Shown piece by piece: positions 27,608-37,567 of a DNA stretch of 63,234 nucleotides. The position numbers and the translations under genes are program-made. The first letter of the stretch is position 1; every line of letters begins with the position of its first letter. The stretch is from positions 1 to 63,234 of the forward strand of contig JADKHH010000032.1 of NCBI GenBank assembly GCA_016721905.1, given 5' to 3'. The notes under the pieces were generated by a model. The model did no database searches and was not told the DNA's origin. It was given only the letters and a program-made list of their open reading frames with translations. The stretch comes from Candidatus Opimibacter skivensis (GTDB lineage: Bacteria; Bacteroidota; Bacteroidia; Chitinophagales; Saprospiraceae).

Positions 27608-27797
27608 GGCCTTTTTTTCGTACTTTTCACTCCCTCACCCTCTGGTCCTGGTTCTATTGGTAGCCTCCCCTTGCTTATGATTGGAGACTTGGATACACAT
27701 TAATGGCACATAAATGGATGTAAAACAGGTACACGGACATCTTAGTGGTCCGGCGCAGTAGCATGTACCACAGGACCATTCATTTAAGACAACCTTT
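27608..27797. other. Intergenic region without recognised genes
   Basis: Between the repeat block and the second MITE-like element the sequence has no convincing coding frame and no clear repeat. A TTCGTACTTTTC/CACTCCCTCACCCTC tract resembles a decayed heptamer array. Confidence 0.35.
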
Positions 27798-27897
27798 AGG
27801 GCGTTTCTAAGAACTATCAAAAAGGTAATGACAAATTTTGTAATGCGTTGATAATCAATATCTTCATTTATGTTTAAAGCGATTATTAGAAGCGCCT
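27798..27897. mobile_element. MITE-like element, second copy
   Basis: The left end AGGGCGTTTCTAAGAACTAT matches the end of the element at 6441 (AGGGCGCTTCTAATAACTAT) except for three bases. The right end is the complement of AAGGCGCTTCTAATAATC. The interior differs. It ends 28 bp before the start codon of the SprB-repeat gene and contains TTG-N18-TATGTTTA, close to a Bacteroidota promoter. Confidence 0.55.
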
Positions 27898-27925
27898 TTT
27901 ATCTTTCCCCCTTAAACCCTATCCT

Positions 27926-30900
27926 ATGAATAATCAATACCACATACCAAAGGTGCAGATGGAAAAGATGATGGCTTTTGTCATCCTCCTGTTGATTACT
28001 CCCTTTTTTATCGACGTGCATGCCCAATCACTGAAAATAACGGCCACCGGAACAGGACAAACCACGGGGCATATTGCCAATCTCAGCATCACCAACACCA
28101 CAGGATCAACAGTCAGGATCAATCCCCAAACCTGCTATATACCCTCAGATGGAAAATACCAACCATACGTAGCTACCATACCTGCCACCTCAGTGGCCCC
28201 GGGAACCAGCTATATTCAAGTAGCGGGCTATTGCGCAAATGTGTATGCTCATCCAGTCCCGGTTGGAAACCCCATGCCACTGGTTTCAGATTGGATTCCA
28301 GTCATGCAACCAGGAATAGATGTACCTAAAGGAGGCATCAATATCCTGACTACACCAGCAGTGCCGGCATTTAAACCCGAGGATATTTCAAGCCTAATTC
28401 AAACACCAGGTTATACTCCATTGCCTGCCAAAGCTTCAACCAACATTACCACCACCTGGCCAAATACAAATATCCTTTTCGAAGGAACAATTAAACCAGA
28501 GTCCCATCCAAAGACTTTTGCACCTGTACTGGTCGAAGCTGTAAACAGTATTGTCAAAGCATTTGATGAACTGAAACAGGCGGGCACTATAAACAATCCT
28601 TTCAGTGGTGATCCGGAAAAAGAAAGAGAATCCGTCATCCAACAAACCTTTTGGATGTATACGGCCGGGATCACAGGAAGACCTTATCAAAAAGAACATT
28701 TCCGCGAAAAGGTGTTCAGTCAATTTGAAGATAATAGTGGTACATCGGTAGAAGGTTTGTCCAGGGAAGAAAAGGATAAGCTAGAAAACGGAATAGATAA
28801 TTTCTGGAATACATTTGTCAATGTCAGTATCAGTGCCAAAGTCCTGAACGCTGCTAAAAATGTAACCGTTTCAGGGGGCACCATCAGCGCTGTAATGCCA
28901 CCCTGGGATAGAATTGAATTGACAGATTCACGAATGAAGCCCGGTAATGATTATTTGAATGCCGGTCAAAATAATTTTCCATGGATCCCTGTGATCGCCG
29001 GTGCGGTGGGAGCAGGCACGCTTGTCTATTTACTATCTGACGGCGAAGAAAAGCAAGATACCAGCGATTGTACATTTACTGCTTCAGCGACAGCCACCAG
29101 CAGTACCTGCGGGCAATCGAATGGCGGTATCACACTGAGTGTTATTCCATCAGGATCGTATTCGTACCTGTGGTCAAACGGAGCAGTGACTCAAGCACTC
29201 AATAACATACCTGCAGGAAATTATTCAGTGACCGTGACCAGAGTGGGTACCACTTGTACACAGGTTGTGCAATCAACAGTCACCAATCAGAACCAAAGTT
29301 TTAATGCAACCATTTCAGCTCAGGATACTGATTGTGATCAGCCCAACGGTTCTGTTACTGTCACACCATCACCACCAGGGGCATATACATATCTATGGTC
29401 CAACGGGGCGACTACACAAAATCTATCCAACCTTGCTGCAGGTAATTATACTGTTACGATTAGTGCAGGAGGTACATGTGAAAGAATTCTTTCTGCCCAA
29501 ATCGGGACGAAACCATTTGAACCATCCGTCGCTTTTACCACCACCCCATCTACATGCGGCGGATCGGATGGCGCTGCAACTGTTATAGTTAATCCACCAG
29601 GTCAATATACCTATGCATGGTCCAATGGGCAGAGTGGTTCCACAGTATCAGGATTGACCGCAGGATCTTATAGTGTAACTGTATCAAAGCCTGGCACCCT
29701 ATGCACGCATGTAGCTAGTGTATCGGTTGATGATATATCCGCTTCTTTTTCGGTTTCCATATCATCGACGATGTCCGGATGTGGATTATCAAATGGTACA
29801 GCCAATGCCATGGTTACTCCACCTGGTTCATATGATTTCATTTGGTCTAATGGACAGACAGGTCCACAGGCATCAGGGTTGGCAGAAGGTTCCTATACAG
29901 TCACTGTTTCGATTACCGGCACTTCATGTTCAGAAGAAGCTAGTGTTGCAATCACTGAAACGCCAGCTTCATTTGTAGTCTCATTGACCGCCACCCAGGC
30001 AAGTTGCGGATTGTCTGACGGAACCGCCACTGCTACAGTTAATCCACCTGGAGTTTATACTTATATGTGGTCAAATGGACAATCAGGTTTTCAAATTTCA
30101 AATCTTGCTCCCGGGAATTATACAGTAACGGTCACCTTGCAGGGCGAAGATTGCACTCAACAAGGAAACATCACTGTACAATCCACACCATTTCCCGCTA
30201 CCATCTCCCTGTCTTCAACACCATCTTCATGTGGTGGTTCTGACGGTACAGCATCAGCCATGGTAACACCACCGGGTGAGTATAATTATCAATGGTCAAA
30301 TGGACAAACCAATAGCCAGTTATCAGGGGTGAGTGCTGGTACTTATACAGTGACAGTGACAATCCCCGGAACCAATTGTACGAAGGAAGCCACCACAACG
30401 GTGAACGAAACACCAGCGACTTTTACGGTAAGCGCAACCTCTACACCCGCCGGATGCGGTTTAAATACTGGCACAGCGACAGCTACCGTCAATCCACCGG
30501 GCAATTATGATTATGCATGGTCAAACGGGCAAACCGGCAGTCAGATATCAGGCATTCCGGCAGGATCCTATACGGTGACGGTTTCAATTGCAGGTACATC
30601 ATGTTCAAAAACAGTTACGACTACAGTCGAGCAGTTGCCACCTTCATTCACGCTTTCGTTTAATTCTACACCGTCAGGATGTGGAATGAACAATGGGTCT
30701 GCAGTAGTCAATGTGACACCACCTGGCGCATATACATACTTATGGTCAAACGGCTCTACGGGTATGCAAATTAACAATGTCGGACCCGGTGTATACACGG
30801 TGACCGTTACGATGACCGGTACCTCATGTTCAACTGCAGGCTCAGTGACTGTAGGACAAACAGGTGGCGGCGGATTCACAGCAAGCTTCACCACGGTCAA

Positions 30901-32872
30901 TGCAGCTTGTGGAGTGCCCAATGGATCAGCAACCATTACCGTGAGTCCGCCAGGAGAGTACACTTACCTGTGGGCAAACCAACAGACGGGCAATAAGTTG
31001 CAAGGGGTTGGTCCGGGTACTTATTCTGTTACAGTTACAGATGCTGGTGCATGTTCGGAAGTCTTTTCTGTTTCTATAGGAGAGGATATCGCTGAATACA
31101 TTAACATCCTCAGCACCACACCGGCAACATGTATTGGTGGAGGCAATATCAGATTTACTGTCACGACACCCGGAGCAGGTCCGCTGGTCATTGAAGTTGT
31201 AGGACCAGAGGGAACGAATACGTTTACAGTGGGCTCTGGTGTTTACAATCTTTCCTCATTGATGACGGTATTTCCCGGCATGTACACCATTACAGTTACA
31301 GACCAGCAGATTGGGCCTTTGTGTTCAGAAACAGTAACTGCGACAATAACAGATGTTACCCCTCCGATTGTATTGGAAGATGATTTTTATGCAACGGAAG
31401 GAACAGTCCCTTTGTCAGAAAATGCTTTGGAAAATGACGAAGGCTTAAACATTCAAATGACCCAGGTGGACAATGAAGTAGGGGGTACTGTATCCTTTAT
31501 GCCGAATGGTAATTTTACATTTATCGCGGATTTAGGATTTAGTGGTGAGGCCTCCTTTTTTTATACGGTCACCGATGGTTGCGGAAATACAAGTACCGCT
31601 ATAGTAACGATTGTAGTGGATGCAGTGCCCTGTGATATTGATGTGGTTTTTGATAGCACCCCAGCCTCTTGCGGGCTGGAAGACGGGTCCATAACCGTCA
31701 TCGTCAATGAACCTGGTGACTATGAATATGAATGGAATAATGGAGATGAGGGGCCTACGATTCAAAATGTTCCTCCCGGAGGATACATTGTGACCATTAC
31801 GGATCTGGATATAGGTTGCATCTTCGAAGGAACAATCATTTTGGAGGGACTGCCTGCAGATTATATTGAGGATATATCACTGACACAACCCACTTGCGAA
31901 GGAGATGGGGATATTGAATTTACTGCGCTTAGCCCTAGTGGGAATAGTTTGGTCATGGTAGTGGAACATCCCTTTGGTGCCGGTGAATTTGATATTGAAC
32001 CAGGGTTGATAAGTTTATCGGATTATGTAACTACGGTCCCTGGAGAATATTTCGTTGAAGTGTCAGATCCGGAAGCGGGTCCAGGATGTTCAGAATCCTT
32101 TACGGTAACACTCAACCAGCCACCGCTGCCAGAGATTGAGGTTGTAGAAATATTCCCGCCATCCAGTTCAGGTGCGATGGATGGATCTGCTTTTGTAGAA
32201 GTGATAACGCCAGGGCAGCTTCCTTACGCGGTGTATGTTGACGGTATGTTCGCATTTATAGTTAATCAAAACAACTTCTTTTTATTGGGGCTCGGCGTAG
32301 GCGTACACACAGTACATCTGGTGGATATCCAGGGATGCCCATCCAATATGGTGCAGTTTTTTGTGCCGACACCAACTGAAGCTTTTGCATTTGGTGTCAC
32401 CATCACCGATGCAGGTACATATAGTACACCCAATGAACAACCTTCCGTATATCACCCCGGAAAATTGTGGCGAAGTGTGCTTTCGGGGTCGTACCGATTT
32501 GATGTCGGAAGAATTCAACAGGTTGTAAGAGTACTCTATGCTCCACCGCTCAGGATGAATATTGGCGAAAGCGCAAATGGATTCGTTGCCATGGAATATC
32601 TATCCGGACCACAGGATGTCAAATGGAAAGGCATCGGTCTACGTGCGCAGGCAGGATTGGGCACCTACGTTCAACAGCATGACCCTACGGTGGATCAAAC
32701 GGCAGAACCATATTACTGGTTGATTCGCGCTTCTGTGGAACGTACTGTTTTGAAGCGGATTCTCCTCACAGGAAGTGTATCCGCCAGAGGTTTAGACTAT
32801 ATAGCTCCTATCAGCTACGAATTTGGTTTCCGGATGCCGTTTTATACATTTAACAAAAGTGGAAGCTTGTGA
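27926..32872 (+). CDS. Giant SprB-repeat surface protein with C-terminal barrel-like region, 1648 aa
   Basis: The signal peptide is MMAFVILLLITPFFIDVHAQ. Residues 35-130 form a beta domain (ATGTGQTTGHIANLSITNTT), then a helical stretch, then a hydrophobic helix near residue 353 (WIPVIAGAVGAGTLVYLL). From about residue 380 there are nine SprB-like repeats of about 75 residues, each with a Cys-Gly or similar pair, NPPGxYxYxWSNG and GxYTVTV. A cadherin-like unit (EDDFYATEGTVPLSENALEN) and a tenth SprB unit follow. No T9SS tail was found. The last 160 residues (SYRFDVGRIQQVVRVLYAPP to YEFGFRMPFYTF) look like amphipathic membrane strands. An ATG at 27959 is an alternative start. The role should be adhesion or gliding. 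The frame is intact over 4.9 kb. Confidence 0.8.
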   Translation: MNNQYHIPKVQMEKMMAFVILLLITPFFIDVHAQSLKITATGTGQTTGHIANLSITNTTGSTVRINPQTCYIPSDGKYQPYVATIPATSVAPGTSYIQVAGYCANVYAHPVPVGNPMPLVSDWIPVMQPGIDVPKGGINILTTPAVPAFKPEDISSLIQTPGYTPLPAKASTNITTTWPNTNILFEGTIKPESHPKTFAPVLVEAVNSIVKAFDELKQAGTINNPFSGDPEKERESVIQQTFWMYTAGITGRPYQKEHFREKVFSQFEDNSGTSVEGLSREEKDKLENGIDNFWNTFVNVSISAKVLNAAKNVTVSGGTISAVMPPWDRIELTDSRMKPGNDYLNAGQNNFPWIPVIAGAVGAGTLVYLLSDGEEKQDTSDCTFTASATATSSTCGQSNGGITLSVIPSGSYSYLWSNGAVTQALNNIPAGNYSVTVTRVGTTCTQVVQSTVTNQNQSFNATISAQDTDCDQPNGSVTVTPSPPGAYTYLWSNGATTQNLSNLAAGNYTVTISAGGTCERILSAQIGTKPFEPSVAFTTTPSTCGGSDGAATVIVNPPGQYTYAWSNGQSGSTVSGLTAGSYSVTVSKPGTLCTHVASVSVDDISASFSVSISSTMSGCGLSNGTANAMVTPPGSYDFIWSNGQTGPQASGLAEGSYTVTVSITGTSCSEEASVAITETPASFVVSLTATQASCGLSDGTATATVNPPGVYTYMWSNGQSGFQISNLAPGNYTVTVTLQGEDCTQQGNITVQSTPFPATISLSSTPSSCGGSDGTASAMVTPPGEYNYQWSNGQTNSQLSGVSAGTYTVTVTIPGTNCTKEATTTVNETPATFTVSATSTPAGCGLNTGTATATVNPPGNYDYAWSNGQTGSQISGIPAGSYTVTVSIAGTSCSKTVTTTVEQLPPSFTLSFNSTPSGCGMNNGSAVVNVTPPGAYTYLWSNGSTGMQINNVGPGVYTVTVTMTGTSCSTAGSVTVGQTGGGGFTASFTTVNAACGVPNGSATITVSPPGEYTYLWANQQTGNKLQGVGPGTYSVTVTDAGACSEVFSVSIGEDIAEYINILSTTPATCIGGGNIRFTVTTPGAGPLVIEVVGPEGTNTFTVGSGVYNLSSLMTVFPGMYTITVTDQQIGPLCSETVTATITDVTPPIVLEDDFYATEGTVPLSENALENDEGLNIQMTQVDNEVGGTVSFMPNGNFTFIADLGFSGEASFFYTVTDGCGNTSTAIVTIVVDAVPCDIDVVFDSTPASCGLEDGSITVIVNEPGDYEYEWNNGDEGPTIQNVPPGGYIVTITDLDIGCIFEGTIILEGLPADYIEDISLTQPTCEGDGDIEFTALSPSGNSLVMVVEHPFGAGEFDIEPGLISLSDYVTTVPGEYFVEVSDPEAGPGCSESFTVTLNQPPLPEIEVVEIFPPSSSGAMDGSAFVEVITPGQLPYAVYVDGMFAFIVNQNNFFLLGLGVGVHTVHLVDIQGCPSNMVQFFVPTPTEAFAFGVTITDAGTYSTPNEQPSVYHPGKLWRSVLSGSYRFDVGRIQQVVRVLYAPPLRMNIGESANGFVAMEYLSGPQDVKWKGIGLRAQAGLGTYVQQHDPTVDQTAEPYYWLIRASVERTVLKRILLTGSVSARGLDYIAPISYEFGFRMPFYTFNKSGSL

Positions 32873-32877
32873 AAGCC

Positions 32878-32975
32878 AGGAAAAAAAAAAAAAAAGGGGG
32901 GAAAAAAAAAAAGGAAAAAAAAAATAGGGGGAGAAAAAAAAAAAATTTTTTTTTTTTTGTGAAAAATTTTTCCTT
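32878..32975. repeat. Low-complexity A/G and A/T tract
   Basis: Directly after the SprB-repeat gene, about 100 bases consist almost only of A runs broken by G runs and then a run of T, followed by GTGAAAAATTTTTCC. The A-to-T junction could fold as a terminator, but the lengths of the homopolymers suggest a poorly resolved read region. Confidence 0.7.
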
Positions 32976-33026
32976 CCTCTTTTCCCTCACTTTGACAATC
33001 GTAGAAACCAATATGATTCAGTTTTT

Positions 33027-33249
33027 TACTTGACGTTAAAAACGTCTGCACAGCCTATTACCTGGTGAAAGATCTTTTTGCTTAAACGTACGCGAGTGCT
33101 TCGACCTGCTTTCCCTCATCCTAGTGCGACACTTCGACTGCCTTGCGCTCATCCTTGTCCGTCCGCTCAGTGCGGCGCAGCTCAGCAACCACTTAAGTCA
33201 ACTTAAGCTCAACTTTGTCTTTTTTTTGCAGCGGCCGTCGGCCGCTGTA
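33027..33249 (+). repeat. Composite intergenic repeat, copy 4
   Basis: It has the hairpin GACGTT-AAA-AACGTC (33032-33046), CTGCACAG, ACGTACGCGAG, and about 90 bp of copy-specific sequence. The core ACTTAAGTCAACTTAAGCTC, a T run and the distal hairpin CAGCGGCC-GTC-GGCCGCTG (33229-33247) follow. Compared with copy 2 the distal stem has changed base pairs with pairing kept. From 33250 to 33417 no gene was seen. Confidence 0.75.
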
Positions 33250-33417
33250 TTCCATCACCTAAACTTTCTAAACTTAGGCGCCGAACAGGCGTATAAACTA
33301 AACTCTCTAAATCCTGCGCTCTACAACGAAATCTGTCGAATCAGATATAAGCCCATAAGCTCAATAAGCCTATAAGCTTTCTAACCTCCTCAGCCTTCGC
33401 CTTCGCCTCAGCCTTCA

Positions 33418-35389
33418 TTACGACTTACCAATACCTTTCAAATACTTATCAAACCAACTCATCAGCCGTAGATTGTAGTCATACCGCGCAGTTGAGTTAG
33501 CATTGCCATGCCCTTCTCCAGGATAGAAGACAAGTTCTACAGGAGTTGTCGTCCTGCTCTTGATATGACGGTAGAGCTCCATGGACTGTCCGGGATGCAC
33601 ACGAGGGTCATCCTCGCCATGCATGATCAGCAGTGGTGTCTTGCATTGATCCGCATAGTACACCGGACTGCGCTTGAGGAAGAAATCATAATCCTCATAC
33701 ACCCACTTGCGCGCATGCACGAGATACTCTTCTTTCGGTATATCAGTAGTGCCCCACTTGGAAACATTGTTGCTGATGCCTACAAACATCACACCGGCAG
33801 CAAAACGATCTGAATAGCGGGTGGACAACCAACCCGTCGCATAACCACCATATGATCCACCAGTCACACCTACTTTTGTTGCATCGACAAGTCCACTAGC
33901 GATGAGGTAATCAACACCATCCACCACATCATCAAATTCCTTGCCTGCGGGATCACCCTGGCTGGTCAATGAAAACTTTACACCACGGCCGTTTGAACCG
34001 CGATAATTAGGATAGAATACCGCATACCCTTCAGCCGCACCTGTCTGGCCCGGATTGCTATAGCCTGTCAACCATCCATTGTTGAAATGTGCCTCAGGTC
34101 CGCCATGCACGATGGTGATCAGTGGATATTTTTTCCGCTTTCTTCATGCAATGGCCGGATGAGGATGCCTTCGATTTCAATCCATCCTTTGCTTTATAGC
34201 GCACTACTTCTTGTTTTGCAAAATCGATTTCTTTCAATACAGGATTGCTGTCAGTCATTCTCTTGATAGCTGTCTGACCCGCACCCTCGATAAATAACTC
34301 AGTAGGATGATTATAGCTGTCAGCAAGGAAGAGCCCTCTGCCATTGGCAGCTAACTCAAAATGACTGATGGCAAATCCTTTCTCGATGGATTGAAATACT
34401 GGTTTTGATTTAGCATCCGTCTTGATGATTCCATAGACAGATTCTGCACCTGTGCTTCCGATAAAATGTACCTGTCCCGGATCTTGCCAGATGATCTGCT
34501 CAAACATGCCTTCCCAGTCTTTTTGAAGGATGGTTGGTTTGCCTCCTGTAACAGGAGCGACAAACAAACTACCTGCTGTAGGATCGTTGAGATCTGAAGC
34601 TGCTATGAAGGCGATCTGTGTTCCATCAGGACTCCACTGCGCATCGCCCTTCTTTCCTGGTGATCAATCGTTGACAAAACCTTCATGGTCGCTACATCCA
34701 CAATCGAAAGAGTGACAGACATGTAAGAATCATCCACGAGTGATGTAGGTGCTGAGGCACAGATCAATTTCTTTCCATCCGGGCTCCATGCAAGTGCAGA
34801 GAAATGACCATCTACAGTGAGTTCACGCCTCTCCCTGACCAGGTTCAACCAGATAGATCCGCTGTACAGAAAGATTCTGTTCATATAGTACCGGCGAATA
34901 TGGTAATGCAGCTTTTTCTTTCACTTCCGGTTTAGTAGCAATAAAGCCAAGCGTCTTGCCATCGGGTGACCATTGATAGCCGCTGATAGAGGTTTCAAAC
35001 TTATAGAGCAGTGAGGCTTCTCCACCGGATAGGCCGATCTGATATAATCCGGTCACCTTATCATTCTCCAGCCGGTTGAGGAAAGTGATCACATTGTGCC
35101 CGGGTCTGAAACTGACCAGGCGGACATTGCCTCGCGTAACAAATGATGTTGATGCACCGGAGGCTACATTTAAGAGATGGAGCTCAGCGCGGGACGGTTT
35201 GTTTTCGACCGTCGGATCGGACTGGACCCTTACGGTATAAGCGATGGTGCCGCCATCCGCTGACCAGGTGGCCGATGCGATTGACTTGAGTGAGGCGATA
35301 TCCACGGGGGTCAGGCCCCGCAATGCCTGGGCTTGTATGGAAAAGCCACTTAGGAATAAAAGAAATCCGAAGAAAAGTCTGGTTTGCAT
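33418..35389 (-). CDS. S9-family prolyl oligopeptidase-like peptidase, frameshifted
   Basis: The signal peptide is MQTRLFFGFLLFLSGFSIQA. The N-terminal half is a beta-propeller with TolB/WD-like blades (SGYQWSPDGKTLGFIATKP and FSALAWSPDGKKLICASA). The C-terminal half is an alpha/beta hydrolase with nucleophile GGSYGG, acid GEDDPRV and base GEGHG, so the triad is complete. Frames change near 34830, 34640 and 34120, and the pieces join into about 655 residues. The start at 35389 was chosen at the signal peptide. The enzyme should release dipeptides or acyl amino acids from peptides in the periplasm. It diverges from pntAb, with a 158-bp gap holding a promoter for that gene. Confidence 0.85.
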
Positions 35390-35505
35390 AACGTAAAGTA
35401 TTGTGGAACGAACATACAAAACTATCCATTCTTGCCTTTCCTTCCGGCGGAAGTCGATGAATGGGGCAGGACAATATACCAGATGAACACCTCCCGTATT
35501 TTCTC

Positions 35506-35513
35506 TACATTTG
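35506..35513 (+). promoter_or_regulatory. Candidate -7 element for pntAb
   Basis: TACATTTG matches the TAnnTTTG -7 box of Bacteroidota sigma-ABfr promoters and lies 34 bp before the pntAb start. A convincing TTG at the -33 position was not seen, so the call is tentative. Confidence 0.4.
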
Positions 35514-35547
35514 TGATCCGTATCAAAGTCAAAATGATAGACAAATT

Positions 35548-35871
35548 ATGATCTTATTAGCTGAAATTCAGGGGTTTCTAACCTCTCTTGATATCTGGGA
35601 CGTCTGCTTTATCCTGATGCTGGCCATTTTCCTTGGAATCGAAGTGATCAGTAATGTACCTGCCATCCTCCATACGCCTTTGATGAGTGGCGCTAATGCC
35701 ATCCATGGGGTCGTCATCGTAGGAAGTATCATTGTCATGGGCCATACTGATCCGGACAATTACTTTGCCCTGATCCTCGGATTCCTGGCCGTGGTGCTCG
35801 GAACGCTCAACGTCGTGGGTGGTTTTGTAGTGACCAACCGCATGCTTCAGATGTTTAAGAAAAAAAAGTAA
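35548..35871 (+). CDS. pntAb: NAD(P) transhydrogenase subunit alpha 2 (PntAb), membrane domain
   Basis: This is a 107-residue protein with three or four hydrophobic helices, as in the alpha-subunit membrane part of proton-translocating transhydrogenase: CFILMLAIFLGIEVI, the conserved motif TPLMSGANAIHGVVIVGSI, and FLAVVLGTLNVVGGFVVTNRM. The complex couples hydride transfer between NADH and NADP to proton flow across the inner membrane. The start at 35548 matches the family. It is followed after 59 bp by pntB. The gene for the NAD-binding part (PntAa), which normally precedes it in this three-gene form, is absent here; the upstream gene is a divergent peptidase. Confidence 0.9.
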   Translation: MILLAEIQGFLTSLDIWDVCFILMLAIFLGIEVISNVPAILHTPLMSGANAIHGVVIVGSIIVMGHTDPDNYFALILGFLAVVLGTLNVVGGFVVTNRMLQMFKKKK

Positions 35872-35930
35872 CCAACCAGACCCACACCACCGGACTGTAA
35901 TTATTACCAACGCTTTGCAACAATCCATTT

Positions 35931-37334
35931 ATGGCCATTAGTGATATATTGAAGATCTGTTACCTGCTGGGTAGCTTGTCGTTTATTGTGGGTTTGAAAA
36001 TGTTGTCCCGCCCAGATTCAGCAAAAAAGGGGAATCTATATGCAGCATTGGGTATGACCATTGCTATTATCGGAACGATCCTGTTTCATGAAAACGTAAA
36101 TCACGAAACCGGTGAAGTGACACGCATCACCAATCTGCCTTTCATCTTCGGAGCGATTGCTATAGGCACTGTCGTGGGCTATTTTGCTGCGATGAAGGTG
36201 AAGATGACGGCTATGCCGCAGATGGTTTCTTTGTTTAATGGTATGGGTGGTGCTTGTGCCGCGCTGATCGGATTGGTGGAGATGAATACGCATCATCCTG
36301 TTGAATTCGGTGAGCGACTGATCATCTTCCTCGGTGTGATGATCGGTACCGTCTCCTTTGCGGGTAGTATGATTGCGTATGGTAAGCTTGAAGGGAAAAT
36401 AAAAGATTACGGAAGTAAGATCATGCAGGTAACGAATAACACGATTGAATTTGCGATCCTGGGCTTCATCGTCTTTCTGTCCATGAGCGAACCATGGAGT
36501 GATGTATTGATATGGGCCATCTTTGGTGCCTCTATGGTTTACGGTATTCTCTTCGTACTTCCTATCGGAGGTGCGGATATGCCGGTGGTTATTTCATTGC
36601 TCAATTCATTCACGGGTATAGCGGCAGCATTTGGTGGTTTCATGTACGACAACCAGGTGATGCTCACAGGAGGTATCCTGGTAGGTAGCGCCGGAACGAT
36701 CCTGACGATCCTGATGTGTAAGGCGATGAACAGGAGCCTTTGGAATGTGATCAGCGGAGCTTTCAGCGCCACAGGTCCAAGCAGTAAATCAATGGATGGA
36801 TTATCCACCAGCGAAATCAGCATCACAGACACAGCGATCATGTGCGCATATGCTCAGCGTGTGGTCATCGTACCAGGTTACGGTCTCGCTGTAGCGCAGG
36901 CACAACACACTTGCCATGAGTTTGAAAAAGCACTTGAAGCCAAAGGTGTTGAAGTGAACTTTGCGATTCACCCTGTGGCTGGTCGTATGCCGGGACACAT
37001 GAATGTACTGCTGGCCGAAGCAGATGTATCTTATGACAAACTAAAAGAAATGGAGGATATCAATCCTCAACTACCCAATACGGACGTATTGATTGTAATC
37101 GGTGCCAATGACGTCGTCAACCCTGCTGCCGAAACAGATCCTTCATCTCCTATCTACGGCATGCCGATCATCAAAGCGAATACCGCTAAGAATATCATTG
37201 TCATGAAACGCTCGATGGCGAAAGGCTACGCGGGTATTGAAAATGAATTGTTCTATGACAAGAAGACGCGTATGCTTTTCGGTGATGCTAAGGTTTCACT
37301 TGAGAAGCTGATTGCAGAGCTGAAAAATGCATAG
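35931..37334 (+). CDS. pntB: NAD(P) transhydrogenase subunit beta
   Basis: The 467-residue protein has about nine transmembrane helices (IGTVVGYFAAMKVKMTAMPQ, FNGMGGACAALIGLVEMNTH). A C-terminal NADP-binding domain III follows with the fingerprint VPGYGLAVAQAQH, VNFAIHPVAGRMPGHMNVLL, IGANDVVNPAA and the closing RSMAKGYAGIENELF. Length is that of complete family members, and it is in frame. Together with pntAb it should form the membrane and NADP parts of the enzyme. Start at MAISDILKICY. Confidence 0.95.
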   Translation: MAISDILKICYLLGSLSFIVGLKMLSRPDSAKKGNLYAALGMTIAIIGTILFHENVNHETGEVTRITNLPFIFGAIAIGTVVGYFAAMKVKMTAMPQMVSLFNGMGGACAALIGLVEMNTHHPVEFGERLIIFLGVMIGTVSFAGSMIAYGKLEGKIKDYGSKIMQVTNNTIEFAILGFIVFLSMSEPWSDVLIWAIFGASMVYGILFVLPIGGADMPVVISLLNSFTGIAAAFGGFMYDNQVMLTGGILVGSAGTILTILMCKAMNRSLWNVISGAFSATGPSSKSMDGLSTSEISITDTAIMCAYAQRVVIVPGYGLAVAQAQHTCHEFEKALEAKGVEVNFAIHPVAGRMPGHMNVLLAEADVSYDKLKEMEDINPQLPNTDVLIVIGANDVVNPAAETDPSSPIYGMPIIKANTAKNIIVMKRSMAKGYAGIENELFYDKKTRMLFGDAKVSLEKLIAELKNA

Positions 37335-37354
37335 GGCATAGGGCAGGATTGATT

Positions 37355-37483
37355 ACCTGACGTTACAAACGTCTGCACAGATTATTGCGCTGAACAAGAT
37401 TTCTTTGATCTATCGTACGCGATCTTAAGTCAACTTAAGCTCAACTTTTTTTCTGGTCCCCCTTTCAGGGGGTAGGGGGTCAG
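37355..37483 (+). repeat. Composite intergenic repeat, copy 5
   Basis: It has the hairpin GACGTT-ACA-AACGTC (37359-37373), CTGCACAG, TTTGATCTATCGTACGCGAT, the core TTAAGTCAACTTAAGCTCAA and a distal GGTCCCCCTTTCAGGGGG hairpin. It starts 21 bp after the pntB stop. Confidence 0.8.
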
Positions 37484-37503
37484 TAAGGTCAATTTTGTTT
37501 CTT

Positions 37504-37560
37504 TCCTGACGTTGAAAACGCCCGCACACGGTATTCCCGAGTAAATTATTTTTTAAACGA
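37504..37560 (+). repeat. Composite intergenic repeat, copy 6 (truncated)
   Basis: Only CCTGACGTTGAAAACGCCCG and a decayed T-rich tract remain. The hairpin here (37508-37522) has one changed base without compensation. It ends at the 3' end of the aldehyde dehydrogenase gene. Confidence 0.55.
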
Positions 37561-37567
37561 TTTGTTT

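Noticed and set aside
30568..30963. Antisense open frame inside the SprB-repeat gene (131 aa, Pro/Thr/Val-rich)
   Set aside because: It mirrors the low-complexity Thr/Val/Gly codons of the sense gene and has no independent motif.
29050..31850. DNA tandem repeat or CRISPR-like pattern within the SprB-repeat gene
   Set aside because: The periodicity is about 225 bp and follows the protein repeats; the reading frame is maintained throughout.
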